Of a stretch of 64,000 nucleotides of DNA, positions 53,791 to 63,989 are shown piece by piece; the first letter of the stretch is position 1; the number at the start of each line of letters is the position of its first letter. Position numbers and translations under genes: made by a program. Source of the DNA: Chondrus crispus. Its lineage: Eukaryota > Rhodophyta > Florideophyceae > Gigartinales > Gigartinaceae. Under the pieces are notes generated by a model, which did no database searches, had not been told where the DNA came from, and saw only the letters and a list, made by a program, of their open reading frames with translations. The stretch spans positions 43,216 to 107,215 of the forward strand of contig NW_005179204.1 of assembly GCF_000350225.1 (NCBI RefSeq). Direction: 5' to 3'.

Positions 53791-54517
53791 CCGCGACGAT
53801 CGCGAAGGCTCCCAGGCTTCCGTAAGCCCCGGCGCGTATCACCAAAAGAGAAGACACCCTGACCGCTGCAGGTCAGATGCCTCGGACCGACTGTGATGGT
53901 AACGGGGCTTCCGTAAGCTCCATGCAAGAGAAGTAACGTGGGGCGTGTGCCGATGCAACACGCCCGAAGATGCCACCGAACGTCCGACGTTTTAGCCCGA
54001 GGGGAAAGCAATAACCCTTTTTGAGGCCGGATGGATAGACTCGCTCCCGCGCATAGTCATCGGACGTTCCGTCACGTCCGGAGACCTCGGGTAGCGACGT
54101 CCAACGAACGAGGCGATCAGCGGCATAGCGGAGCGCGGTACGAACCTGCAACTCCCATTTACACGACCACTTACGCTTTCGAGTCGCGCTGGCATCTTCA
54201 AAAGATTCGCGAAGGAGTGGACGAACCCCTCGCCCAAGGAAGGACAGAGAACGTCCAAGACCACAATGAGGGGGAAGAAGTGAAGGATGGTCGCGCCGCG
54301 GCTCGCATCGCCAATTCGAAAACAAGCGGCTTGCTGTGGGACCGGGAAGGAAGGGAAGAAAACCGCATGCGGTCATCCGGATTGATCGCCACCCTCGTCA
54401 GAGCCATACACAGAATGCCACTCACAAGTACCGGGCAATACGGACTGCCCAAAGAGGTACGATCCTCTTCGTAACGGTTGAGGTGCGCAGCGGCGACGAA
54501 AACCGCTCGCGCTAAGA
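53791..54517. other. G2 spacer downstream of gag
   Basis: About 700 bp where pol would be expected. I see no RT, integrase or other coding homology. Confidence 0.5.
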
Positions 54518-55896
54518 GCCGACGACAAAGATGTCGGCAAAGAGCGACCGCGGCGGCGACGAGAACTGCCCGCGCGAGGAGAGCCGACGACACGGACGTC
54601 GCCAGAAGAAGCGCGTGGCGACGGCGACGAACGCCCGCCCCAGGAGAAGAAAGAAGCACGTGAGGCAACGCGTCACGCGCTGACCGGGTCCCGTCCCTGA
54701 AATGGGCACAGGGGGACGAGGGATCACAACGAAAAAGAGGGGGACCTGGGAGCGCTACAGTATGGCGTGACATCCATACTGCACGCAGGGCAGCACGCCG
54801 TCGCAACATTTACCCCGACGCCATCGCATTTTAATTTTTGAAAATTTTTGGTATGCGCATGACAGCGCACCAATCACAGACCGTGAGGTGATTTTGGCCA
54901 AAAAAATTGCCGCGAAAAGTGTCGGTAATTTTTGGGATGATTTTTCGAGTGACCGCTGGCACGCGCGCGCAAAAAGCGCATCGGAGACATGCGCCGCACG
55001 CGTCGTAGGCGCGGCACGTGACGCGGACGGACGGACAGTGAGGCGTACAGTAGGCACTGAAAGCCGTCGCTGCTGTCGGCGCCCACCTCCGCACGCCCGT
55101 TCGCGTCGTCGCTGCTGTCCGCGCCTACCTCTGTGCGTCCGTGCGCAGTAGTGCGGCTGTGCACGCCGATCTTGGCGCGCCCCGTGGCGCTGCGGTTTCA
55201 CTGCCCTGCCGCATGCGTGGAAGGCGCCCAAAAACACGGCGTCGTCCAGCTCGTCGCACACAGGCGATGATGAGAACAGCCCGCGCCGAACGCCGACGAC
55301 ACGGACGTCGGCAGAGAGACAGAAGACGCACGCGGCCGCGACGACCAAGGCCCGCACAGAGAAAGTCCCACGATACGGACGTCGTCTGAAGACAGAACAC
55401 GCGCGCGAGGAAGCGACGACGAGCGCCTTCGCGAAGAAGAGCCGACGACACGGACGTCGGCTGAAGACGGAACACGCGCGCGAGGAGGCGACGACGAACG
55501 CTAGCGCGTAGAAGAGCCGACGACACGAACGTCGGCAGGGAGCGGGCAGGGCAGCGACCACGAACGCCCGCGCGGAGAAGGGCCGACGACATGGACGTCT
55601 GCTGAAAGGCTCAACACGCGCGCGGCAGTGACGACGAAATCCCGCCCTGAACGCCGACGAGACGGACGTCGGCGAGGAGATAAAAGACGCGCAAAGCAAC
55701 GTGGACGAACTTCCGGCGTTGAGAGCCGACGCCAATGACGTCGACGTGAAGCCAGCGCGGCGGTGACGAGAACCGCCCGCGCCGAAAGCCGACGAGACGG
55801 ACGGAGGCGAGAGCCGAGCAAGGGTGCGACAAGAGCCGCCTGCGCCGAGCACCGACGAGAAGAACGTCGGCGGGAGCCGACGATAAAGACGTCGGA
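54518..55896. repeat. Array of about 12 hairpins, GCCGACG-loop-CGTCGGC (G2 array A)
   Basis: 21-bp imperfect palindromes, consensus GCCGACGACACGGACGTCGGC, at 54518, 54583, 55292, 55369 (degenerate), 55441, 55516, 55582, 55653, 55725, 55788, 55851 and 55876. From 55292 on, all but the last pair are spaced about 63-77 bp. Spacers share CGCGCG and GACGACGAACGC themes. The gap 54604-55291 lacks hairpins and includes an AT-rich stretch (54825-54950) unlike the rest of the element. ORFs of up to 365 codons here follow the repeat and are not treated as genes. Confidence 0.85.
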
Positions 55897-56352
55897 AAGA
55901 AGCGAGAGCGGCGCCAACGTCCGGACGGAACCGTCGCGCTACGGGGACTCGAAGTCCTACCCCGAACGCTTCCTCCTCGCACGGCTCTGACTCTAAAGAT
56001 CCCGCTGCCGCGCATGGAAATCGTCACTACACCTCGCGCGGCCGCGTCAAGCGCCCGCACCCCCGTCGGAAGCCCGAACCGAGACGATGAGGACGAGAAG
56101 GTCCGAGTGACATTGGGCCCCAATGGCCCCGGATGAGGCATCGGACGGCCCAGGGGGCATTACCCGTTGCAAAATGGACGACGTCCGACAGAGTCGTGAA
56201 GTCAGGTGCGCGTGAGGCGTCGGCGATTGCCGAATCCGAAGCCTGCTCGCGGTCTCCTGTGCGACCCATACGAGGCATCCACTGACGCACGTACGGGGTG
56301 CCCATAGAAACACCTTCTCGCCAAGGAGAAGAACATCCGTAGCGCGCTCGCT
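55897..56352. other. G2 spacer between hairpin arrays
   Basis: About 450 bp without a supported gene or clear repeat. Confidence 0.4.
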
Positions 56353-56821
56353 GCCCTCGACGCCGAATGCGACGGGCGCCAACGAAAAGAGCCTCCGCCG
56401 CGCGCTGCACCCTTGCCATCGAAATCGAGGGGCTTCAAGGAAGACGAATGCCGCGCGCCGCGCCCTCGCCGTCGATAGCGAGGGGCGTCAACGAGAAGAC
56501 GAATGTCGCGCGCTGCGCCCTCGCTACGGCCGGCGAGGGGCGCCGAGGAAGATCCTCCGCCGCGCGCTGCGCCCTGGTCACCGAAAGCGAGGGGCGTCAA
56601 GGACGATGAGCGACGCTCGCTGCGCCCTCGACACGGACGGCGAGGGAAGCCCAAGGAGAAGAGAAGTTGCTGCGAGCCCACACCCTCGCCACGGACGGCG
56701 AGGGGCGCCGAGGAAGAGCACGAACACCGCGCGCTGCGCCCTCCCTACAGACGGCGAGGGAAGTCCAGGTTGAAGAGCACGAACGCCGCTTGCCCGCGCC
56801 CTCGTCGCCGACGGCGGGGAG
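56353..56821. repeat. Array of about nine hairpins, CCCTCG-loop-CGAGGG (G2 array B)
   Basis: 22-24-bp palindromes with stems CCCTCGCC/GGCGAGGG or variants at 56353, 56409, 56463, 56518, 56572, 56625, 56682, 56739 and 56799, spaced 53-60 bp. Stem type and spacing match the array in G1 (24045-25122), although the spacers differ. Spacers carry GAAGA and GCGCGCTGCG themes. Confidence 0.85.
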
Positions 56822-57644
56822 AAGGACGAACTTCTAGCGAGCAGATGCATCGGACGGCTTGAAGACCGGACACGAAGGGATTTAATACGCTGGAGTGCGG
56901 CTACACAGAGGAAGGGACGCAAGGCGCTTTTACGATACGGGCGGCAGTGGGCGTACGCGCCACGCGCCCTCGAGGAGGGCTGATACGCAACGAAGAGCCC
57001 TCACGACGAGGGACCCGCATTACGAGGCCGCTGGGCCTTCGAAGTCCCAACCGCGGGCGTGACCGGTGCCACAGTACCGAAATACGACTCCGACCGGCGC
57101 GGCACGTCGTCACTAGATGCCGGAGAGAACGCTGTGTTCCATGGCGCGGATACAGAGGACGCGCAAGACCCCTGCGTCTTCTGAAACAGGCGAGTCGGCT
57201 CCCCCGTGGGAGTGGCAGGACCCGCGGCATGAGGAGAAGAGACTGTCGCTGCGGCGTTCCCAGGGGCGGATGAACCGACCATGTCCCCAGATGGACAAGC
57301 GGGGCGAGGTCGGAGGCAACGGACGGACTGTGAGGCGGACGACTAAGCGGAGGAGAGACGGACTCTCACCGGAGGAGAGGTTGGTAGGACCCGGGGACGA
57401 GCGGGGTTCGACTGGAATACACCAGCAGCCCTCTACGAACACATGTGAACGCGGACGTACGCGGGGCGACACGGGCCAGCGCAGACAGCGAGGGGGTTGT
57501 GTCGGACGAAGAGAGACCGCCACGCTGGGGAACCAGAAAGAACGCACACAGGAGGATGGAACGAGGCCACAGAATGGGAACAACGACGGGCACCGACGGC
57601 GAAATGAGGACTACAACGGTTGCCTCCTCCAGTAGGGTGAACTC
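56822..57644 (-). other. G2 3' region, possible antisense ORF remnant
   Basis: Occupies the place of the G1 antisense ORF but is only about 800 bp long. A minus-strand ORF of 93 codons from 57282 (MVGSSAPGNAAATVSS) is Pro/Ser/Ala-rich like the G1 N-terminus, with no clear residue-level match. It may be a deleted relative or chance. Other minus-strand ORFs overlap it. Confidence 0.3.
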
Positions 57645-57671
57645 GGACGTTCACTCTTGAGGAGGGGGCCG
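57645..57671 (+). other. G2 polypurine tract
   Basis: TTGAGGAGGGGGCCG immediately before the 3' LTR, preceded by the GTGAAC...GGACGTTCACTC inverted repeat also present in G1. Confidence 0.7.
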
Positions 57672-58279
57672 TGTAGTATAACCCCCTGGCACTAGATTTA
57701 GATTAGATCAGCTACTGTAGAGCCCGAGCTCTACAGTACGACGCGCACGAGCGCGCGTGCTGTCAGCACCGAATGCTGACAGCCCTACAGTACGCGCGAC
57801 CCGCACCCACTACTGTACCCGACCACAGTAGCACTATAGTACAGTACGTACTGTACTGTAGTATGATAGACTAACTTGTACATTAAATACGTGAGCGGAC
57901 CGACGGTGACGGGGGAGGACAAGCACGAGCTTGTCCAGAACCTACGCCTTTGGTCAAGCTCGCCCCGCTTATTCTAGAACGGGTTCCCACTAGCCCGTTT
58001 CTAGTTAGGAACCGAGCGGGCAGGGGACGCGCGAGCACGCGAGCGAGCCTAGATCCGCCTCCGCCCGTCAGCGCTGGTACGTCACCGAGCGCTGCGCCGG
58101 GGCGTCGAGGCGTAGATCGGCCCGCGCGTGCGCGCGTCCCCGACCGTTACCCGCTCTACCAATGCTACCCCGGGCTCGCCCGGTTCCGTTACCTGGGGTT
58201 GCTTCCCGTCTTCCCGCCGATCGGGGTCTCCGCAAGAACTGAGTATACACCCCCCTCCGTTGGGGGTGATTATACTACA
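57672..58279 (+). repeat. G2 3' LTR
   Basis: 608 bp, TGTAGTATAACCCCC...GTGATTATACTACA. Full length, and the reference for the truncated 5' copy. Right flank CCATC (58280-58284) equals 50574-50578, the probable original target duplication. Confidence 0.9.
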
Positions 58280-58535
58280 CCATCCGAGAAAGTGCTTGTG
58301 TTCATCAATCGTGTGAGGCAACTTGCTGCCAGATTGCAGTCAACGAGTGTTGAGATTGACGATAAAGAAATTGCAATGGCTGTGTTGAATAGCTTGCCTC
58401 CACGATTCGATAACCTGATTGTTGCTCTTGACGCACTTGGCAATGAAGATAAAGTGTTTGGACTCGAGTTTGTGAAGAGTCGTCTGCTGCAAGAAGAACA
58501 ACGAGAAAGCATGAAGACCGCTTCTGCTTCATCAC
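58280..58535 (+). pseudogene. Copia-B gag fragment after G2, unit copy 2
   Basis: Resumes at PSEKVLVFINRV and continues to SMKTASASS, where the G3 LTR starts, exactly as in unit copy 1 (45313). Confidence 0.88.
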
Positions 58536-59157
58536 TGTAGCATAATCGCGAGGACGTTATTCGAACGCGCGGGGTGACTACTGTACTCCCGCAAAATGCA
58601 CTACAGCGTGCACACCCGCGCCTGTAAGTACGCGCTTGCTGCTCCCTGTGCACGTGTACAGCGTGACGATCCGGAGTAAGGCGCGCGAGCTTACCGTGTA
58701 AGGCGCTACCTAGATACTGTAGTATATGTTATGATAGATTATTTACTTGTATATTAAATGACAGGGCGGCCGGCGGCGGAGGGAGGAGAAGGACAAGCAC
58801 GGGCTTGGTACCAGATCCTCCACCGCAGGTCTAACCCCGTCCGCTTATTCTAAACGCGTTCTCTTAACGCGAGCGCGTTAACTAGAAACTAACGCGGGTA
58901 GCGGTCGCGAACGTACGCGTGCGAGCTGGATCCGCCTCCGCCCGTCGGTGCTAGAACGCTAACTAGCGCCGCCCCGGGGCGTCGAGCGCGTCGAACCGCT
59001 CTACCGCGTATTGTGTTCGCGTCCGCTCCCCACCGCTCTACCACGCTACCACCGCCCGCGTTCTTTTCTGGTGTGTGTGTTTTTGTCCTCTCTCGTGTAC
59101 ACAGGTCTTCGAAGAACCACAGCTAAACCCCCAACGCGACCGGGGGTTTATGCTACA
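58536..59157 (+). repeat. Gypsy G3 5' LTR, unit copy 2
   Basis: 622 bp, effectively identical to 45314-45935. The primer-site-like sequence follows. Confidence 0.87.
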
Positions 59158-59233
59158 TTGATCTCCTGACCTAGAAGGCCACACGATTATCGCGAGAAGA
59201 CTATCGTTCCAGTCCGCGTCCGCACGCGTCGAA

Positions 59234-59895
59234 ATGGAAGAAGGATCCGCCCCCTCAATTCAATCCAAGCCAGCGAATATGGAGTCAACCGCGTTCCGCA
59301 CCTGCGAGTCAGCCGCGCTCCGCGTCCCATTCAGCGGCGGTGGCGCAGGTCTCAGTGACCGCGAACCGTCGCCTGAATTATCAGAAGGCCGCGCACGCGC
59401 GATGTATGACCGGATCGCGACGTATATTGAGGAGGTCCGGACCGCGCTTCGGATCGACGTAACCGACGCGGTATATTCGCGTTGCATGGAAGAACTACGA
59501 TCCCTTCGCGAAGGGAGGTTTGACCGCGTCTCCCAGTCTCTGGATAACCTCCGAGCACTAGTCGATCAACTGCAGAGTCGACTGGTGCTCGTCGAGGAAT
59601 CGCGTCTCGACTCCCCCGACGAGTTCGGGGAAGGCCGCTCCGAGAGGACGGCCTCTGCGGGACGTACTGACGCGAGACTTTTTCCTTCCGCGGAGCAGAT
59701 GCGCGCGTTTGCCCATGTGACCGCGCAGTTAAATTCTACACGCCGACGTGTTCGTCAGATGGAACGTACCCCGACGGCGACGTCACCCGGAGCCCCACCG
59801 TTAGGGCCCGGTGGTACTGTACCTCCGAACGCGTCCGGCGCTCAAGATGTGGAGCCGGCTGGTGGTGACACCAGTCGGCCCGCACGCGGAGATCG
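59234..59895 (+). pseudogene. Gypsy G3 gag N-terminal fragment, unit copy 2
   Basis: Duplicate of 46012-46673, same truncation at the Copia-A LTR. I saw one difference downstream (V to L in the read-through part). Not functional. Confidence 0.85.
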
Positions 59896-61038
59896 TATTG
59901 AAAATGTGCGACCACATGCTGTTATCTGGAAAGTGCAAAATCGATTGACACGTGTACATGACTGCACGGTCCGGGCGCTCTTACCCATATCACGACATGA
60001 CACGTGTAAAATCCCAGATTTTGGGGTTCTGGGGACGAAAGTGGCCTCTCGGAGGGTCATGCAAATTTGCATAGTTTTGCCAAGTGGAACCTTGGCCCGT
60101 AGCACTATAGACTACACAGGAAATACTGCAATTCTATTGGCCCTCAGGTCTAATGCTGCAAATCTATTGGTCGAGCGTTGTCCACGTGTGCGTCATTGGC
60201 CTTGTGATGTACTTTAAATGGCCTGTATATGCCAGAATTACGTTGTTTTGGGGGTTTCAAGTGGTTTGCCATGGTTGTAATGGGTAATTGCATGGGGCCC
60301 CCGGGCGGGACACATGTATCCCGTGTACATATGTACACGTCGCCAGGTGGATTCGTGTACGTACACATGTACACGCATCCAGGTGTATGCACATGAGGGT
60401 TTACAGTTTTTCAGTGTCAGAGGTGCGCAGCCGGCGCGCGTCCGAGTACAGTACATGTGAATCAAAAGTACAACAAGTACTTCTCGCGAGAGGAATACAG
60501 TTGTGCGATTATTCTGTGTACGCGTCACGCTGTATGCGAGTCTTGCGTGAGCACGCGCCGTTGCACTGTGCTCTCGTCATGGTGCGCCGTTGGATGCAAG
60601 TTCATGACAGTACTCGTGTGATTTACATGTATTCTCATGTGAGTTGTGTAGAAAGTCTGGATGCACATTGTTATAACTTGCCATAATTATCTGACAGTGC
60701 TTGGCGAAATTAGTAAGGTGAGAAACAAGGATACGTATGGCGATTGTGATATGAAAGACGTTTGCGTTGTTGGAAATAGACAAGTGCCAAGTTGTTCGTT
60801 GCACAACAATGAAGTCTGGCATGACTGGATGCAGATTAGTAAGGTGTGAAACAGTTGCATGCATAGGGCCATGGTTTACAGTCATTTGGAATGTGTAGAA
60901 ATAGTTGTGAGCTAATAGTTACGAATCGATTCGTAAGGTGGAAATCGAACAGTATGGTCGGGCCACAAGAGGACCGCGCTTGGTCGCGCATAGTAGAGTA
61001 TGGTTTACTAGGAGTCGGAGTAGAGCGATAGTGTAGCA
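59896..61038 (+). repeat. Copia-A LTR-a in plus orientation, unit copy 2, 3'-truncated
   Basis: Matches 46674-47818, then is cut at GTGTAGCA by a gypsy LTR fragment. At 60420-60433 a short tract (GGTGCGCAGCCG) replaces CTGTTTGCGATCCT of the other copies. Confidence 0.87.
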
Positions 61039-61163
61039 TGTAGCATAAACACCCCCAGACGACTGGAGATGTATGCGCAGTTCGACCTGTAGACCCCGGT
61101 TCGGAGAAGGGGTGAAGCGGGCCAACCAGCTACGGAACCGGGCTCGGGCCCGGGTAGCGGTGG
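61039..61163. repeat. Gypsy G4 LTR-end fragment
   Basis: 125 bp beginning TGTAGCATAAACACCCCC and ending GGGTAGCGGTGG, homologous in layout to the first 125 bp of the G1 LTR (GTAGCGGTGGTAGAG) but a different subfamily. It stands in for 131 bp present in unit copy 1 to 2 (47819-47949). Confidence 0.75.
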
Positions 61164-61642
61164 TAACAGATTTTGGAATTATTGCTCTTAAGAACCACCA
61201 AAACGTGCAAAGACAATCACTTAGATGTGTAGGAAATGGAAAGAAACTCAAAACTTACTTTGCATGCGAGAACGAAGAAAAACCAAATACGAGATTGACG
61301 ACGACGGCGGTAGCAGGAGCGGAAACGAAGACGAAGACCAAAGACAGAGACAGCAGCAAGAACCACAGCAAGAACGAAAGCCAAACCAAGAACGAAAATG
61401 ACGAAGACAGCGGGGGCGATGACCAAAACCAATTCACACAAGAGAGCAAGAACGACAGCAGCAGCGAAAACCAAAACCAAGAACGACGGCAAGAACGAGA
61501 GCGACAACGACAGCGAGAAGACCAGCGGAAAGAACGACGAGAAACGGCAGCGAAAACGACAGCCACAACGACGGCAGAAACAACGGAACGAGAACGACAG
61601 ACTCATGCAGTGAAACGACAGCGAGGGACTGGGCCCATAACC

Positions 61643-62789
61643 TAATGGTAGGTTCGGAGGGTCAAGGGAATGAAGGAGGGCAGGTTGTGTTGAAATAGTG
61701 AGCGCGCCCAAGGGGACACCAAGAAGCCAGCGCCTGTGGCCTAGTGGTTAACGAATTTTTGCGGCAGATTTTTGAGACCTCGATTTTAACATCAGGTTGA
61801 CGTGTGTGAGTGAAGGAGTTGGTGCCGAGGTTTACTTCGAGCCGTCTTTCGGCGATACTTATACACTTTGAGTGTTACACTATCCCATTACCTCGGCACC
61901 TGGTAAACCGTACTCACCATATGCGCGACCAAGCGCGGTCCTCTTCTGGCCTGTCCACACTGTTCTATTTCCACCTTACGAGTTAACTATTGACTATCAG
62001 TGCACAACAGTTTCTACACATTTCGAGTGACTGTAAACCATGACCCTATGCATGCAATCGTTTCACACCTTACTAATCTGCATGCAGACATGACAGAATA
62101 TATTCTTGCGCAATGAACAACTTGGCATCTCTCTATTTCCAACAACGCAAAGTCCTGTCATATCTCAGTCCCCATACATGCCCTTGTTTCGTACCTTACT
62201 AATTTCGGTACACACTGCCAGACAACTATGACGGGTAGCAACAATGTGCATCCAGACTTTCGACACATCTCACGTGATACCCGATGTGAATCACACGAGT
62301 ACTGTCATCAACTTGCATCCAACGGCGCACCATAACGAGAGCACAGTACAATGTCGCATGCTGACGAGAGTGTAGTACAACGGCGCATGCTGATGCAAGG
62401 GTCGAATGCAGCGTGACGCATACACTGAATACTCACGTAAGTACATGTCTCTTGTGAGAAATACTTGTTGTACTTTTAATTCACATGTACTGTACTCGGA
62501 CACGCGCCTGACCGTATGCAGGCGACGTGTACAAGTGTACGTACACGCAGCAACCTGGCGACGTGTACATGTGTACACCGCACCTAACTGTCCAGCGCCA
62601 AGGCCACACGTAATTACCCATTACAACCATGCTAAACAACTTGAAACCCCCGAAATGATGTAATTAAAACGTATACCGATCATTCAAGATATATCACCAG
62701 CATGACTGCATATAAGTGGACAATAACAGACCAATAGAATTGCAGCATTCGAACCGACACCCAATAGATTCGCAGTATTGCCTATGTAG
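61643..62789 (-). repeat. Copia-A LTR (subtype b), truncated, with TRIM insertion
   Basis: Starts TAATGGTAGG and stops at CCTATGTAG, where copies 1 and 2 continue CCCTATAACGG. About 215 bp of LTR are missing on the right. Confidence 0.88.
61688..61794 (+). repeat. TRIM solo LTR with GGTTG target duplication, unit copy 3
   Basis: 107 bp with perfect flanking GGTTG (61683-61687, 61795-61799). Same insertion as at 48474. Confidence 0.92.
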
Positions 62790-63083
62790 ATTCAGAAATA
62801 CACAGCTTCTGTAAACGAAGATGCAGTGACTTCAATTGTTAAGTATTGCGGTATTGCTCTACGCGGCAAAGATTCCTCGCTTGTTTCCAGTTCAGATAAA
62901 TCTGAACTCGATCGCGTTCGCGATGGCTTTGCAAAGAAAAAGCTTGAACTCGATGAAGCAGCCGCGGCTGCCGGCATTACTCAAGTGGTAGAGAAAATGA
63001 AAGGTGAACGGCGCAAACATCGTGTGACGTTTTACTATTTGCTCGCTGAGTCAACAGGAACAATGGATAAGCTGACCGGGTAA
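62790..63083 (+). pseudogene. DUF2853-like gene, 5' end missing (bacterial)
   Basis: The frame is open from the junction (IQKYTASVNEDAV) to TAA at 63081-63083, 97 codons. The pattern SSDKSELDRVRDGFAKKKL, then EKMKGERRKHRVTFYYLLAES near the C-terminus is what I recall for small bacterial DUF2853 proteins of about 100 residues. Only a few N-terminal residues would be lacking. A GTG at 62826 could be read as a start but would drop conserved residues. A TAG in the repeat sequence (62787-62789) lies directly in frame upstream, so the gene is cut at the junction. Function of the family is unknown. Confidence 0.7.
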
Positions 63084-63236
63084 TCACACTACCAGTAGGC
63101 AAGGTCTGGTTTGCGCTGAGGAGTCGTAAGCCATTCCGAAGTCAGCTTTCTCTGAGTCAGTTGTTAGCGGTTAATCCAATAAATAGTGCCAACCGCGACA
63201 GTCGGATTGGGCACGTTGAAATGTTGCACAACAGTT
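63084..63236. other. Intergenic region of bacterial type
   Basis: 153 bp between the two genes. No convincing terminator or promoter. TTGTTA and an AT-rich AATAAATAG (about 63158-63186) are possible but poorly spaced. Confidence 0.4.
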
Positions 63237-63989
63237 ATGACTCAGGCCTCTCAGATAACAATTGAGAAGATCGATTCGAGTATCGCCATTCTTTCGATCT
63301 CTAATCCACCGTATGGGTTCATGGACGACACCACTGAGAAGGAATTGGTGTTGGCGCTAGATTCTCTTGACGCGGACAAGAATGTCTCGGTTGTCGTTCT
63401 GACCGGGGGTCAGCCGGATGTATTCATCCGGCATTACGATACTTTGGTCCTTGAAGCCAGAGGTCGGCAAATGGCTGCTCGAGGTCTTAAGTTTGACTTA
63501 AAACGTCCTGTGCCGGAAGTTGGTATTCATCGCGTGCTCAGACAAATTGAGAACAGTAGCAGCACGTTTATTGCGGCAATCAATGGTGAAGCAATGGGGG
63601 GCGGATTCGAGTTAGCACTTGCCTGCGATCTTCGAATTGCCCAGGCCGGTGAATATTCAATTGGTTTGCCTGAAGTCAATCTGGGTTTGCTGCCAGGCGC
63701 TGGTGGAACCCAACGCTTAACGCGCCTGGTTGGTAAAGCAAAAGCGCTAGAACTAATGTTAATGGGCGATACTTTGCGCCCGCGAGAAGCGAGATCGTAC
63801 GGCTTGGTCAATGATGTTGTGAACGAACCAGTACTGCCGGTAGCTACCCAGTTGGCACGTGTCATTGCGTCCAAACCTGCGAACGCCAGAGCACGAATCA
63901 AATACCTGATCCATCGTGCGCAGACGTCAGATCAGACGACCGGATTTGCAGAAGAGCGCACCTTGTTCTGTGACTTAATGGGGAAGTGA
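63237..63989 (+). CDS. Enoyl-CoA hydratase/isomerase family protein (bacterial)
   Basis: 250 residues from ATG at 63237 (MTQASQITIEK). An upstream in-frame GTG at 63186 would add 17 unusual residues and is less likely. Crotonase fold: the N-terminal strand region ends in VVLTGGQPDVFIRHYD, followed by GEAMGGGFELALACDLRIA (about residues 123-141) and GLPEVNLGLLPGAGGTQRL. The Glu of GGFEL and the Glu of LPEV sit where the two catalytic acids of crotonase lie, so hydratase activity is plausible. Such enzymes hydrate trans-2-enoyl-CoA in beta-oxidation or related pathways; the substrate cannot be told. No intron, bacterial gene spacing, and length as usual for the family. Confidence 0.88.
   Translation: MTQASQITIEKIDSSIAILSISNPPYGFMDDTTEKELVLALDSLDADKNVSVVVLTGGQPDVFIRHYDTLVLEARGRQMAARGLKFDLKRPVPEVGIHRVLRQIENSSSTFIAAINGEAMGGGFELALACDLRIAQAGEYSIGLPEVNLGLLPGAGGTQRLTRLVGKAKALELMLMGDTLRPREARSYGLVNDVVNEPVLPVATQLARVIASKPANARARIKYLIHRAQTSDQTTGFAEERTLFCDLMGK

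Larger units (their letters stand above)
50651..58279 (+). mobile_element. Gypsy G2, 7.6-kb pol-less derivative (plus strand)
   Basis: LTRs 50651-51184 (first 74 bp missing) and 57672-58279. They differ at only about three visible positions, so the insertion is young. The inside has a primer site, a broken gag with a capsid-core deletion, no protease, RT or integrase, two arrays of hairpins, and a purine tract. It resembles a LARD-type non-autonomous element that would depend on a G1-like partner. Confidence 0.88.
47938..61163. repeat. Compound unit, copy 2 (with G2 inserted)
   Basis: Same order of parts as 42425-47937, expanded by the 7.6-kb gypsy G2 at 50651-58279. Subtracting G2 leaves about 5.6 kb. 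Confidence 0.85.
61164..62789. repeat. Compound unit, copy 3, truncated at the bacterial junction
   Basis: Copia-A leader (61164-61628), primer site (61629-61642) and LTR-b (61643 on), equivalent to 47950-49570. Cut within the LTR at 62789. Confidence 0.87.

Noticed and set aside
54755..55852. Minus-strand ORF of 365 codons across G2 array A
   Set aside because: Follows the GCCGACG hairpin repeat, with low-complexity Arg/Ser/Val-rich protein. Overlapping ORFs exist in other frames.
63186..63236. Extended N-terminus of the enoyl-CoA hydratase from GTG at 63186
   Set aside because: The extra 17 residues do not resemble the family, and an ATG at 63237 gives a normal start.
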